In this document: piece by piece, positions 25,759 to 33,970 of the stretch
How positions within the stretch are numbered: position 1 is the stretch's first letter
Layout: every line of letters starts with the position of its first letter
NCBI RefSeq assembly: GCF_002159645.1
Contig: NZ_NFJB01000002.1
Span: 143,267-207,266, forward strand
Direction: 5' to 3'
Origin: Parabacteroides sp. An277
GTDB taxonomy: Bacteria > Bacteroidota > Bacteroidia > Bacteroidales > Tannerellaceae
DNA: 64,000 bases
Notes under the pieces: model-generated
Told to the model about the DNA's origin: nothing
Seen by the model: only the letters and a program-made list of their open reading frames with translations
The model's database searches: none
Translations under genes and position numbers: made by a program

Positions 25759-28497
25759 ATGAAATATCGAATTCTATTAACCCTTTTCGTCTATGTAATA
25801 GGAAGCTGGTGGTTGCGCGCCCAAGAGGTGACACCGCCGACGCATACCGACGCAGGAGCCGTAACCGACACGACGCTACCGCCTGCCATAGCTGCGCCGG
25901 ATACCTTGCCGACCGACACCTTAGCCGCCGACACTACGCGAAAAGGCGCTTTGGAAGCCCCCGTGGCCTACCAAGCGACGGATTCGATTGTGATGACCTC
26001 CACTAACATGGCCTTCCTCTATGGCGAAGGCGACGTGAAGTACCAGCAAATCCAACTCCAAGCCGAGGAAATCCAAATGAGCATGGACAGCAGCACCGTG
26101 TTTGCCAAGTTTGGGCTGGATTCGATTGGCGAAGAATTCGGCTATCCGCTCTTCATCGATGGCGGAGACCAATATGAGTCGAAGACCATGCGCTATAACT
26201 TCAAGACGAAGAAGGGATATATCACCGACGTCATTACCCAACAAGGCGAAGGCTACGTGACGGCCGGACGGACAAAAAAGACCGAAACAGATGCCCTCAA
26301 CATGGTAGGCGGACGCTATACGACGTGCGACGACCACGAGCATCCGCACTTCTATATCCAAATGACGAAAGCCAAGGTGCGCCCGAAGAAAAACATCGTC
26401 ACCGGCCCAGTCTATATGGTATTTGAAGACGTGCCCATCTATCCGCTCGGATTACCTTTTTGCTTCTTTCCTTTCTCAGACACCTATTCGTCGGGTATCT
26501 TGATGCCTACCTTTGGCGATGAATCTGCCCGCGGCTTCTACCTGCGCGACGGAGGTTACTACTTTGCCATCAACGATTACATCGACCTGGCCTTAACGGG
26601 TGAAATCTACACCAAAGGCTCGTGGGGACTCTCGGCGAAATCCAGTTACCGGAAGCGATACAAATATTCCGGAAACTTCCTCGTCTCCTATCTGGTATCG
26701 AAATATGGCGACAAAGGATTACCCGACTACAGCGTCTCGAAAGACTTTAAAGTAAACTGGACCCATACGCAAGATTCGAAGGCAAATCCCTACCTCTCTT
26801 TCTCGGCTAGCGTCAACTTTGCCACCAGCAGTTACGACCGCAACCAGCTAAACGGACTCTATAATCCGGAATCGACCAGCAACACCAAGGGTTCGACAGT
26901 GAACATCACGAAACGATTTCCCAACAGTCCCTTGTCGATTTCCGGTACGATGTCTATCAACCAGACGACCCGAGACTCGTCCATCGCCGTAACACTTCCA
27001 GACTTGACCGTGACGCTCAGCCGTATATACCCCTTCAAACGCAAACAGGCTGTGGGAAAAGAGCGTTGGTATGAGAAAATATCCATGTCCTACACCGGAT
27101 ACTTCCGCAATAGCATTAGCACCAAAGAGAACCTCCTCTTCAAATCGAACCTCATCAAGGACTGGACGAACGGAATGCAACATCGCATCCCGGTAAGTGC
27201 CACTTTTACGGCATTCAAATACCTCAACATCTCACCTTCGTTCAATTATACCGAAAATTGGTACACGCACAAGATAGAACAGGCATACGACCGCCAATTA
27301 GGACGCATGGCACCAACCGACACCACGTATGGCTTCTACCGTACGTATGAATATGATGCTTCCATCTCGGCGTCCACCACTTTGTACGGATTCTTCAAAC
27401 CGCTTCCCTTCTTTGGTGGCAAGAAGATAGAGATGATTCGCCATCGTTTCGAACCATCAATTAGTTTAAGTGCCCGTCCAGACTTCGGAGCTTCAAAATT
27501 CGGCTTCTGGGAAAACTATGTCTACACGAACGACCGTGGCGAACAAGTTGAGACCTACTATTCACCTTTCTCCGGACAGCTCTTTTCACCTCCTTCTCGG
27601 GGAAAATCCGGATCGGTCAATTTCTCGTTGAACAACAATTTAGAAATGAAAGTAAAGTCTGATAAAGACTCGACTGGATTCAAGAAGATTAGTTTGATTG
27701 ACAAGCTTTCGCTCTCTCAGTCCTATAACATGGCGGCCGATTCTTTCAAATGGAGCGACCTCTCAATAGGATTACGCTTGAAACTCTCCAAGAATTACAC
27801 ACTGAATCTGAATGGAACCTTCGATAATTATCTCTACACCTACGACGAAGAAACACGTACCGCCCGTCAAATCGATAAATTACGTTGGGGAAGCGGCAAG
27901 TTTCCGCGCCTCCGTAGTACCGGTACAAGCTTCTCTTATACATTTAATAACGACACATTCCGGAAATGGTTTGGAGGTGGAGATGAAGAATCAGGACAAC
28001 AAGAGAATACGGATGCCTCATCCGAGGAGAACAATAACCTGACCGGACCACAAGACGAAGAGGGGAAAAAAGGAGAACGTTTGTTGGGGAAAAAGAAGGA
28101 GACCGGCGAATACGATGCGGATGGCTATCTGAAAGGAGAAATACCTTGGAGTCTTTCCTTCAATTATAGTATGAGCTTAGGATATGGTACATTCAATCCG
28201 AATAAGATGGAGTACAACTACCGTATCACCCATGCGCTCAGTTTCAATGGGAACATCCAACCAACAAAAAACTGGCGCTTCAACTTCAATGCAACATACG
28301 ACTTTGACACACATAAAATATCCTACCTGACATGTAACATCACGCGAGACCTCCATTGTTTCCAGATGTCTGCCAGCTTCATTCCTGTAGGACCTTATAA
28401 ATCCTACACCTTTTCTATTGCTGTAAGCTCTTCTCTGCTCAAAGATTTGAAATACAATCAAAGTAGTAGTTATCGGGAAGGACAACAGTGGTATTAA
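25759..28497 (+). CDS. lptD: LptD-like LPS-assembly outer-membrane protein (Bacteroidetes type)
   Basis: The 912-residue protein has a signal peptide ending in LRAQ, a Pro/Thr/Asp-rich linker (residues about 22-60), an OstA-like beta-jellyroll domain (ALEAPVAYQATDSIVMTSTNMAFLYG, then GDVKYQQIQLQAEEIQ), and a long C-terminal region of alternating aromatic/hydrophobic strands typical of a 26-stranded barrel. A low-complexity charged insert (EESGQQENTDASSEENNN) sits about residue 745. LptD with LptE inserts LPS into the outer leaflet. It is larger than the proteobacterial form, as usual in Bacteroidetes. It has its own promoter and is followed by a tRNA gene. Confidence 0.85.
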   Translation: MKYRILLTLFVYVIGSWWLRAQEVTPPTHTDAGAVTDTTLPPAIAAPDTLPTDTLAADTTRKGALEAPVAYQATDSIVMTSTNMAFLYGEGDVKYQQIQLQAEEIQMSMDSSTVFAKFGLDSIGEEFGYPLFIDGGDQYESKTMRYNFKTKKGYITDVITQQGEGYVTAGRTKKTETDALNMVGGRYTTCDDHEHPHFYIQMTKAKVRPKKNIVTGPVYMVFEDVPIYPLGLPFCFFPFSDTYSSGILMPTFGDESARGFYLRDGGYYFAINDYIDLALTGEIYTKGSWGLSAKSSYRKRYKYSGNFLVSYLVSKYGDKGLPDYSVSKDFKVNWTHTQDSKANPYLSFSASVNFATSSYDRNQLNGLYNPESTSNTKGSTVNITKRFPNSPLSISGTMSINQTTRDSSIAVTLPDLTVTLSRIYPFKRKQAVGKERWYEKISMSYTGYFRNSISTKENLLFKSNLIKDWTNGMQHRIPVSATFTAFKYLNISPSFNYTENWYTHKIEQAYDRQLGRMAPTDTTYGFYRTYEYDASISASTTLYGFFKPLPFFGGKKIEMIRHRFEPSISLSARPDFGASKFGFWENYVYTNDRGEQVETYYSPFSGQLFSPPSRGKSGSVNFSLNNNLEMKVKSDKDSTGFKKISLIDKLSLSQSYNMAADSFKWSDLSIGLRLKLSKNYTLNLNGTFDNYLYTYDEETRTARQIDKLRWGSGKFPRLRSTGTSFSYTFNNDTFRKWFGGGDEESGQQENTDASSEENNNLTGPQDEEGKKGERLLGKKKETGEYDADGYLKGEIPWSLSFNYSMSLGYGTFNPNKMEYNYRITHALSFNGNIQPTKNWRFNFNATYDFDTHKISYLTCNITRDLHCFQMSASFIPVGPYKSYTFSIAVSSSLLKDLKYNQSSSYREGQQWY

Positions 28498-28520
28498 TAC
28501 GTACTTTTCCGTTCCAACAC

Positions 28521-28551
28521 TTGCATATCTGAAAAGAATAACGTACTTTTG
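28521..28551 (+). promoter_or_regulatory. Promoter of tRNA-Leu
   Basis: TTG (28521-28523), 20 bp, then TACTTTTG (28544-28551), a full match to the Bacteroidetes consensus, 12 bp before the mature tRNA 5' end. Confidence 0.75.
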
Positions 28552-28563
28552 CATCGATTTCAG

Positions 28564-28645
28564 GCGGCTGTGGTGTAATTGGTAGCCACGTCAGACTTAG
28601 GATCTGATGCTTCACGGCGTGGGGGTTCGAGTCCCTTCAGCCGCA
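28564..28645 (+). tRNA. tRNA-Leu (anticodon TAG)
   Basis: Acceptor GCGGCTG pairs with CAGCCGC and is followed by discriminator A at 28645. The anticodon stem CAGA/TCTG encloses the loop CTTAGGA with anticodon TAG. A long variable arm (ATGCTTCACGGCGTG) marks a class II tRNA, and the T arm GGGGGTTCGAGTCCC is standard. CCA is not encoded. Confidence 0.95.
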
Positions 28646-28654
28646 CAAAGGACG

Positions 28655-28692
28655 AACTCTTGGCGGACGGCAAGTTTGCCAGGAGTTTTTTT
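28655..28692 (+). terminator. Terminator after tRNA-Leu
   Basis: AACTCTTGGC (28655-28664) pairs with GCCAGGAGTT (28678-28687), with one G-U pair, followed by TTTTTTT. It separates the tRNA transcript from the beta-lactamase gene. Confidence 0.8.
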
Positions 28693-28725
28693 ATTATCAT
28701 TGTAAATCATAAATCAGAAGAAGGC

Positions 28726-29628
28726 ATGAAAAAGACGTATTGGATGAGTTTATTTCTTGTGCTCCTGTTCTTACCTCCCATAGGCAAAGCGGAAGATTTA
28801 GGAACGCAATTAAGAAAAGCGATTGAAGGCAAAGCAGCCACAGTAGGCGTAGCGGTGATATTTAACGGCTCAGAACTGGTGACCGTGAACGACATGTACC
28901 GCTATCCTATGATGAGTACCTTTAAATTCCACCAAGCACTCTCGGTGGTAGATTATATTAATCGGAAAGAAAAGACATTAGCCACAGAAATATTGGTCAA
29001 GCAATCGGACTTGAAAACCGAAATGTATAGTCCGATGCGCGATGCCAACCGAAAAGGAAACTTCTACATCACGATTGGAGACCTGCTGAAATATTCCCTA
29101 ATCGATAGCGACAACTATGCCTGCGATATTCTCTTTGAACATATCGGAGGACCGAAAACCACAGACAAATACGTTCGCGGTTTAGGTATAGAAGACTTTT
29201 CCATCACGCAAACAGAACGGGAAATGCACGAATCGACAGACAACGTGTGGTTGAACTGGACGAAACCTTCGGCTGCCGTCTTGCTTCTGGAAACTTTTCT
29301 GCAGAATCCTATGTTCGATAAAAGTCAAAAACTCTTTCTCGAACGTGCCATGGCAGATGCCAACACGGGAAAAGACAAACTAAAAGCTGGTTTGCCCAAC
29401 GACGTACTCTTAGGACACAAAACAGGAAGTTCGGACCGGAATGAATATGGCATCAAAGTAGCAGACAACGATATGGGGTTTGTAGTTCTCCCGAACGGAC
29501 AATATTATACAATAGCCGTATTCGTTATGAACTCGCAAGAGTCAGACAAAACAAACGCACGACTGATAGCCAATATATCGAAAATCGTTTATAATTATTT
29601 CGTTACACATTATAAAGATAAGGATTAG
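28726..29628 (+). CDS. Class A beta-lactamase, subclass A2-like
   Basis: The 300-residue periplasmic serine beta-lactamase hydrolyses beta-lactam rings. It has a signal peptide (MKKTYWMSLFLVLLFLPPIGKA), the active-site STFK (Ser about 64, Lys 67), SDN (128-130), a Glu-containing omega-loop motif EREMHE (about 164-169) and KTG (232-234). The spacing and the EREM motif resemble the Bacteroidetes CfxA/CblA and PER group. A longer frame opens at 28579 within the tRNA; ATG 28726 has a purine-rich RBS (agaagaagg) and begins the signal peptide. The spectrum cannot be read from sequence. No transposase or integrase flanks it, so it looks chromosomal. Confidence 0.92.
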   Translation: MKKTYWMSLFLVLLFLPPIGKAEDLGTQLRKAIEGKAATVGVAVIFNGSELVTVNDMYRYPMMSTFKFHQALSVVDYINRKEKTLATEILVKQSDLKTEMYSPMRDANRKGNFYITIGDLLKYSLIDSDNYACDILFEHIGGPKTTDKYVRGLGIEDFSITQTEREMHESTDNVWLNWTKPSAAVLLLETFLQNPMFDKSQKLFLERAMADANTGKDKLKAGLPNDVLLGHKTGSSDRNEYGIKVADNDMGFVVLPNGQYYTIAVFVMNSQESDKTNARLIANISKIVYNYFVTHYKDKD

Positions 29629-29683
29629 AGAAAATTAATAGATAAATCACAGAAATCATACGCAAGGGACAAATAGAAATGCC

Positions 29684-29691
29684 TATATTTG
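29684..29691 (+). promoter_or_regulatory. Possible promoter -7 box between beta-lactamase and META genes
   Basis: TATATTTG on the plus strand, 131 bp upstream of the META gene and 48 bp upstream of a terminator hairpin. No good -33 element. Confidence 0.35.
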
Positions 29692-29738
29692 CAACGTGGT
29701 TTTTTCTTTAATAGCATTAAGATTTAAGTTCACAAGTT

Positions 29739-29776
29739 GATAAAAGGTTGTCGGATGGCAACCTTTTATCTTTTTA
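29739..29776 (+). terminator. Terminator hairpin downstream of the beta-lactamase
   Basis: GATAAAAGGTTG (29739-29750) pairs perfectly with CAACCTTTTATC (29759-29770), followed by TTTTT. It lies 110 bp after the beta-lactamase stop and 45 bp before the META-domain gene. Confidence 0.85.
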
Positions 29777-29821
29777 TTTGTTGTAAAAACGATAAACATA
29801 CTATTTTAAAAGAACAAGAAG

Positions 29822-30247
29822 ATGAAAAAGTTTTTAATGTATGCATTTATGATTCCGGCTCTGGCCGGGACGTTGTTCGCGTGTGCGGTTTCTAAAACAG
29901 ACGCCAAACAACTGGCAGGAAAGTGGAACATCACGGAAGTGAAAGGCGAAAAAGTCGTAGCAGAGAATACTCCATTTATGGAATTCAACATGAACGAAAA
30001 CAAATTGCACGGAAATGCGGGTTGCAATATATTCAACACGTCCGTTACTTTAGATGACAAAGACGCTTCTGCCATCCGAATTGCCCAAGGAATGACAACT
30101 ATGATGGCGTGCCCAGACATGGATTTAGAGACCAAAATACTCCAAACCATGGATGCCGTTCGAGCTGTCAAAGCCGGTGCTTCAGAAAACGAAATGCTCC
30201 TGGTGGATGAAGCCGGCAACGTATTGTTCGTATTGGTGAAGCCGTAA
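29822..30247 (+). CDS. META-domain (HslJ-like) lipoprotein
   Basis: The 141-residue protein has a lipoprotein signal peptide with lipobox LFAC (Cys about 21). The META domain follows: LAGKWNITEVKGEKV, GNAGCNIFNTSVTLD, and MTTMMACPDMDLETKILQ, the usual motif order of HslJ-like proteins. META proteins are envelope-located and in E. coli HslJ is heat-inducible and linked to novobiocin resistance; the role here is unknown. It stands alone between two terminators. Confidence 0.87.
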   Translation: MKKFLMYAFMIPALAGTLFACAVSKTDAKQLAGKWNITEVKGEKVVAENTPFMEFNMNENKLHGNAGCNIFNTSVTLDDKDASAIRIAQGMTTMMACPDMDLETKILQTMDAVRAVKAGASENEMLLVDEAGNVLFVLVKP

Positions 30248-30262
30248 GAAGCTTAAACGCGA

Positions 30263-30305
30263 AGACACGGAGCAATTATTGATTAACAATTAATGCTCCG
30301 TGTCT
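30263..30305. terminator. Bidirectional terminator between META and namZ genes
   Basis: AGACACGGAGCA (30263-30274) pairs with TGCTCCGTGTCT (30294-30305), placed between two converging genes. Confidence 0.8.
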
Positions 30306-30320
30306 CTATGTTTAAAACCT

Positions 30321-31499
30321 TCATTCCTCATACAAAAGATATTTTTGACGCATAGCTTTATAACGAATCAAATCGTCTTGCCACGAAGCACGAATTTCCT
30401 CTTCAGTAAGTCCTTGTATGATTTGTTTTCTTAATTGGTCAGTTCCTGCCAACAAATCAAACCATTTCGGACGAGAAAAGAAGAAATCTGTTTGATTTCC
30501 ACACTGGTGGTAAAAATCTAAAATGAAGCGAAGCGTTAATCCGCCCTCAAACGGATATTCTTGCAAATTTACGCCATAACAAGTTTTTCCCTTTTGCAAT
30601 GGATTGGTATCGAAATCCGGTAAGGATTCCGGCGTAAACTGATAAGTTCCGAATTTCGGATCCGGATATCCAATCATCTGAAAAGGATGATATGTCCCGC
30701 GCCCTACACTGAAAGGAGTCGCCTCGAAGAAGCAAAGCGAAGGATAAAGACGCACTGCTTGGTCGTTCGGCAAATTGGGTGACGGCTTAATAGGAAGCCA
30801 ATAAGAATCGCCATGTTTCCAATTCAAAAGTTTGACCACCGTCAAACGGCAAGAGTTCACTCCAGATTTCAACCAACCTTCTCCATTAATCATCTGTGCC
30901 AGCTCGCCAATCGTCAAACCATGCAAAAGAGGAATCGGATCTAAACCCACAAACGAACGGAAACCGGATTGGCGAATCGGTCCATCCACAAAGTCATTGG
31001 GATTCGGACGGTCAAACACAATCATTTCTTTTCCTTGCTCGGCACACGCTTCCATCACATAGTGCATGGTACTAATATAAGTAAAGAATCGTGCCCCTAC
31101 ATCTTGGATATCGAATACAATCACATCAATACCTTCCAGTTGCTTGGCCGTCGGCTTCTTCTGTTTCCCATAAATGGAAACTATCGGGATGCCTGTTTTC
31201 TGGTCTTTGCTATCTTTCACCACTTCACCCGCATCCACCCGACCGCGGAAACCATGTTCCGGTGCGAGTATACGCTTTACGTGGATGCCTTTTTCCACCA
31301 ATGCATCCAGCAAATGAACCTCACCTCCATGCAACACGGAAGTCTGATTAACCACCAACCCCACTTGCTTTCCCTCGAGCAAACGCATCCATTCATCGAT
31401 TCGTTCGGCTCCTACCACTACGCCTTTCTCTTCCGCATGAAGTAGGGAAAAAGAGAAGAAAAGGCAACTCATGACGAATAATACAATCTTACGTTTCAT
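30321..31499 (-). CDS. namZ: NamZ-type exo-beta-N-acetylmuramidase (DUF1343, GH171)
   Basis: The 392-residue exported protein has signal peptide MKRKIVLFVMSCLFFSFSLLHA. DUF1343 motifs are QVGLVVNQTSVL, ILAPEHGFRG, IPIVSIYGK, DVIVFDIQDVGARFFTYISTM and FDRPNP. Characterised members remove terminal N-acetylmuramic acid from the non-reducing end of peptidoglycan fragments; Tannerella and relatives use such enzymes to salvage MurNAc. Domain order and length are normal. It is divergently transcribed from the sigma-factor gene and its promoter overlaps that gene's promoter region. No MurNAc kinase or transporter gene is nearby. Confidence 0.88.
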   Translation of the reverse strand: MKRKIVLFVMSCLFFSFSLLHAEEKGVVVGAERIDEWMRLLEGKQVGLVVNQTSVLHGGEVHLLDALVEKGIHVKRILAPEHGFRGRVDAGEVVKDSKDQKTGIPIVSIYGKQKKPTAKQLEGIDVIVFDIQDVGARFFTYISTMHYVMEACAEQGKEMIVFDRPNPNDFVDGPIRQSGFRSFVGLDPIPLLHGLTIGELAQMINGEGWLKSGVNSCRLTVVKLLNWKHGDSYWLPIKPSPNLPNDQAVRLYPSLCFFEATPFSVGRGTYHPFQMIGYPDPKFGTYQFTPESLPDFDTNPLQKGKTCYGVNLQEYPFEGGLTLRFILDFYHQCGNQTDFFFSRPKWFDLLAGTDQLRKQIIQGLTEEEIRASWQDDLIRYKAMRQKYLLYEE

Positions 31500-31518
31500 C
31501 TTTCCTATTTATTTTTAA

Positions 31519-31550
31519 CAAAGGTAGTGGAAATATTTCTATTTTTGCAA
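31519..31550 (-). promoter_or_regulatory. namZ promoter, interleaved with the sigma-factor promoter
   Basis: On the minus strand TTG (31548-31550), 21 bp, then TACCTTTG (31519-31526). On the plus strand a TATTTTTG box lies at 31540-31547, only 5 bp before the sigma-factor ATG, so the two promoters overlap and expression may be mutually exclusive. Confidence 0.6.
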
Positions 31551-31552
31551 AC

Positions 31553-32113
31553 ATGAACGAAAAAGAGTTTCAACATATCTACGAACGATTCTATAGGCGT
31601 TCCTTTTTATTTGCCAAATCATACGTACACAACGATTTGGTAGCAGAGGATATTGCCGTGGAGGCAATTCTAAAATATTGGGAGTTGATTCGCGTCCAAG
31701 ATACGCCCCAAAACACGGAAGCTTTGTTGGTCACTATTCTCCGAAATAAAGCAATCGACCATCTCCGGCATGAAATGATACAGGAAGCTACGTTGGAGCA
31801 AATATCCGAAACCTCGGTACGAGACCTTCAGCTTCGTATCTCTTCGCTCGAATCATGCGACCCGTCTGAACTCTTTTCAGCGGAAATCCGGCAAATCATG
31901 CGGCAAACATTAGCTCAACTACCCCAGCAAACACGCCGTATCTTCGAACTGAGCCGCTATGAAAACAAATCGGTCAAAGAAATTGCCATCGAAACAGGTC
32001 TCAGCCCTAAAGCCGTCGAATACCATATTACCAAAGCACTGAAAGCATTACGTATCTCTTTAAAAGATTATTTACCTTTCTTACCATTTTTCTTCTTTCA
32101 TTGGCAAACTTAA
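31553..32113 (+). CDS. ECF-type RNA polymerase sigma factor
   Basis: The 186-residue protein has the two-domain ECF layout: region 2 (FQHIYERFYRRSFLFAKSYV through ILRNKAIDHLRHE, residues about 5-75) and region 4 (IMRQTLAQLPQQTRRIFELSRYENKSVKEIA, then GLSPKAVEYHITKAL, about 118-165). It resembles the Bacteroidetes sigma-70 expansion family that usually controls SusC/SusD loci with a FecR anti-sigma. Here no FecR, SusC or SusD gene follows, so it appears orphan. The TATTTTTG box ends 5 bp before the ATG, so its mRNA could be leaderless. Confidence 0.9.
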   Translation: MNEKEFQHIYERFYRRSFLFAKSYVHNDLVAEDIAVEAILKYWELIRVQDTPQNTEALLVTILRNKAIDHLRHEMIQEATLEQISETSVRDLQLRISSLESCDPSELFSAEIRQIMRQTLAQLPQQTRRIFELSRYENKSVKEIAIETGLSPKAVEYHITKALKALRISLKDYLPFLPFFFFHWQT

Positions 32114-32204
32114 GTGTGAACCTTTTGCTCTTTTGGATTGTTGCTTCAATGAGACTGCTTATAAAATAAAAATAACCTCATAACAAGTCCTACGGGCAAA
32201 TGTC

Positions 32205-32708
32205 ATGAAAATACTATTTGAAATAAAAGAAAATTTGGCTGATATTGAAAACCAGCTGTTGCATTCCGATTTTTGGATTACAGAAGTAGAAGAACGTCCG
32301 GAAGAGGGCAAGAAAATTGTAACGATTCGTGATTTCGCCTATCCGCAAGAGGCCACGGCCGAGATTACCGACAAGGGCATCTGCATACAAACGGCATGGT
32401 CGAAATACACCTATCGCCTCTTCCAGAAAGATCATTCTTATTGGTGCGAATACACAGGTGCATACCGCGGATTGCTGGAGCAAAAGTTGCTTCCCGCCAT
32501 CACACCGAAAGAAAACCTGTTGGACCAAGAAGTAACCAGCTCCTTGTATGGCAATACGACCGCCAAGACCTTGCGCGAATATGCCATGGACAACCTCAAG
32601 CTGAAGCACTTCCGCCAACAGACTTTCGGTGATATCGGGTTCTCGACCAACGACCATCCGAAGCGCGTCTACGATGCTTTTATCAAAGAAGATTATATTC
32701 CGGATTGA
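32205..32708 (+). CDS. Conserved-looking hypothetical protein
   Basis: The 167-residue soluble protein has no signal peptide or TM helix and I do not recognise a family. It is acidic, with mixed alpha/beta character: a beta-rich first half (FWITEVEERPEEGKKIVTIRDF, IQTAWSKYTYRLFQKDHSYWCEYTGAY) and a helical C-terminal end rich in charged and aromatic residues. Codon use matches the neighbours and no frame competes, so it is a real gene. It sits between the orphan sigma factor and the aquaporin gene in the same direction, with gaps of 91 and 52 bp. Confidence 0.75.
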   Translation: MKILFEIKENLADIENQLLHSDFWITEVEERPEEGKKIVTIRDFAYPQEATAEITDKGICIQTAWSKYTYRLFQKDHSYWCEYTGAYRGLLEQKLLPAITPKENLLDQEVTSSLYGNTTAKTLREYAMDNLKLKHFRQQTFGDIGFSTNDHPKRVYDAFIKEDYIPD

Positions 32709-32760
32709 ATATAACGGTAAACACAACGAATTACAATGATAAATTAAATGCAATAAGCCT

Positions 32761-33438
32761 ATGAAAAAGTACATAGCAGAAATGATTGGGACAATGGTAC
32801 TTGTCCTAATGGGTTGCGGTAGCGCGGTATTCGCAGGCCATGCAGCCGATACAGTCGGAGCCGGAGTCGGGACGTTGGGCGTCGCGTTGGCATTTGGCCT
32901 CTCCGTAGTGGCGATGGCATACACCATCGGTGGCATTTCAGGATGCCATATCAATCCGGCCATTACGCTGGGCGTCTATCTCTCCGGACGAATGAGCGGG
33001 AAAGATGCCGGCATGTATATGCTGTTCCAAGTCATTGGGGCAGTCATCGCGTCGGCCATCTTATATATTATGGTCACGGTAGGTGTGCATGGCGGACCTA
33101 CGTCGACCGGTTCGAATAGCTTTGCCGACGGCATGATGCTACAAGCCTTCCTGGCCGAAATGATTTTCACGTTCATCTTCGTCTTGGTGGTCTTAGGAGC
33201 AACCGACGAAGAGAAAGGCGCAGGTAATCTGGCAGGTTTGGCCATCGGATTGACCCTCGTGTTAATCCATATCGTCTGCATCCCGATTACAGGCACTTCG
33301 GTTAATCCGGCACGAAGCATTGGTCCGGCCCTCTTCGAAGGTGGCGTAGCTCTCGAACAACTTTGGCTCTTCATTGTAGCTCCTTTCTTGGGTGCCACAC
33401 TCAGCTCCATGACTTGGCGAAGCCTCCGCAAAGGATAA
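32761..33438 (+). CDS. aqpZ: Aquaporin of the MIP family (AqpZ-like water channel)
   Basis: The 225-residue protein has six TM helices and two half-helices with the NPA motifs HINPAITLG (about residue 62) and SVNPARSIGPALF (about 181). Arg directly after the second NPA and a His in the fifth helix (LVLIHIVCIPITGT) give the narrow aromatic/Arg filter of water-selective AqpZ rather than a glycerol channel. It acts in the inner membrane. An in-frame Met start at 32761 begins a typical first helix. A MITE-like element follows 26 bp after the stop. Confidence 0.93.
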   Translation: MKKYIAEMIGTMVLVLMGCGSAVFAGHAADTVGAGVGTLGVALAFGLSVVAMAYTIGGISGCHINPAITLGVYLSGRMSGKDAGMYMLFQVIGAVIASAILYIMVTVGVHGGPTSTGSNSFADGMMLQAFLAEMIFTFIFVLVVLGATDEEKGAGNLAGLAIGLTLVLIHIVCIPITGTSVNPARSIGPALFEGGVALEQLWLFIVAPFLGATLSSMTWRSLRKG

Positions 33439-33463
33439 CTCAAGCCTCCTCATCTTATCCGAT

Positions 33464-33598
33464 GAGGGTGTGTCTGAAAGGAAACATGGCACACAGATTT
33501 AATAGAAGACCACTGATTTTATTTTATTGCTTTATAATGAAATGAATCAGTGGTCTTCTATTAAATCTGTGTGCCATTTCTTATTTTGACACATACTC
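33464..33598. mobile_element. MITE-like element with a 33-bp perfect inner inverted repeat
   Basis: The outer ends GAGGGTGTGTC (33464-33474) and GACACATACTC (33588-33598) are imperfect inverted repeats. The inner arms 33486-33518 and 33545-33577 are perfect 33-bp complements around a 26-bp A+T-rich loop. The ends resemble the GAG...TGTGTC termini of some Bacteroidetes insertion sequences, so a non-autonomous derivative is likely. No transposase is encoded. In RNA it would form a very stable hairpin downstream of aqpZ. Confidence 0.7.
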
Positions 33599-33661
33599 AT
33601 TTTTGTCTTTTCATTATGGCTCAAAGTACCGCTTCGCCCAATACGGCGTATTGACATCCCT

Positions 33662-33709
33662 CTTTGCAAGGGTATCGCTTGCGCCTCGGCAAGCGATGCC
33701 CTTGCAAAG
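33662..33709. repeat. Long intergenic hairpin (20-bp stem)
   Basis: CTTTGCAAGGG, then ATCGCTTG, pairs with CAAGCGAT, then CCCTTGCAAAG, with one T-G pair in a 20-bp stem and an 8-base loop. Fragments of the same words recur just after it (CATGCCCTTGCCGAGCGGCAAAGG region, 33742-33764). It is perhaps part of a dispersed intergenic repeat. The remaining gap 33800-33970 shows nothing recognisable. Confidence 0.6.
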
Positions 33710-33767
33710 GCGCAAGTGCTGCTTTTGAGGAGGCGCAAGCCATGCCCTTGCCGAGCGGCAAAGGAAA

Positions 33768-33799
33768 AGCCCCTTCTCGGCCGAAACCGAAAAGAGGCT
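33768..33799 (-). terminator. Probable terminator of the large DUF6383-type gene
   Basis: AGCCTCTTTTCGG and CCGAGAAGGGGCT (minus-strand sense) form a 13-bp stem with two mismatches, followed by TTTTCC. It lies about 170 bp below the stop at 33971. Confidence 0.55.
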
Positions 33800-33970
33800 C
33801 TTAAGAGTTTTGCGCCCCGGTCTTCCCAGAAGGGAGCGCCTTGAATAGAATTTTCTAATATTAATACTAACGTATTTCTTTGGCTGCGGCGACTCTCGCG
33901 AGGGGCACTGTGCAGCTTATTAACTATTTATTAACAACTTAAATTTATAATGTTATGAACTTTAGTTCAA

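Noticed and set aside
28564..28645. tRNA-Leu as an integration site for a mobile island
   Set aside because: No integrase, no duplicated tRNA end and no composition change are seen downstream; the following genes look resident.
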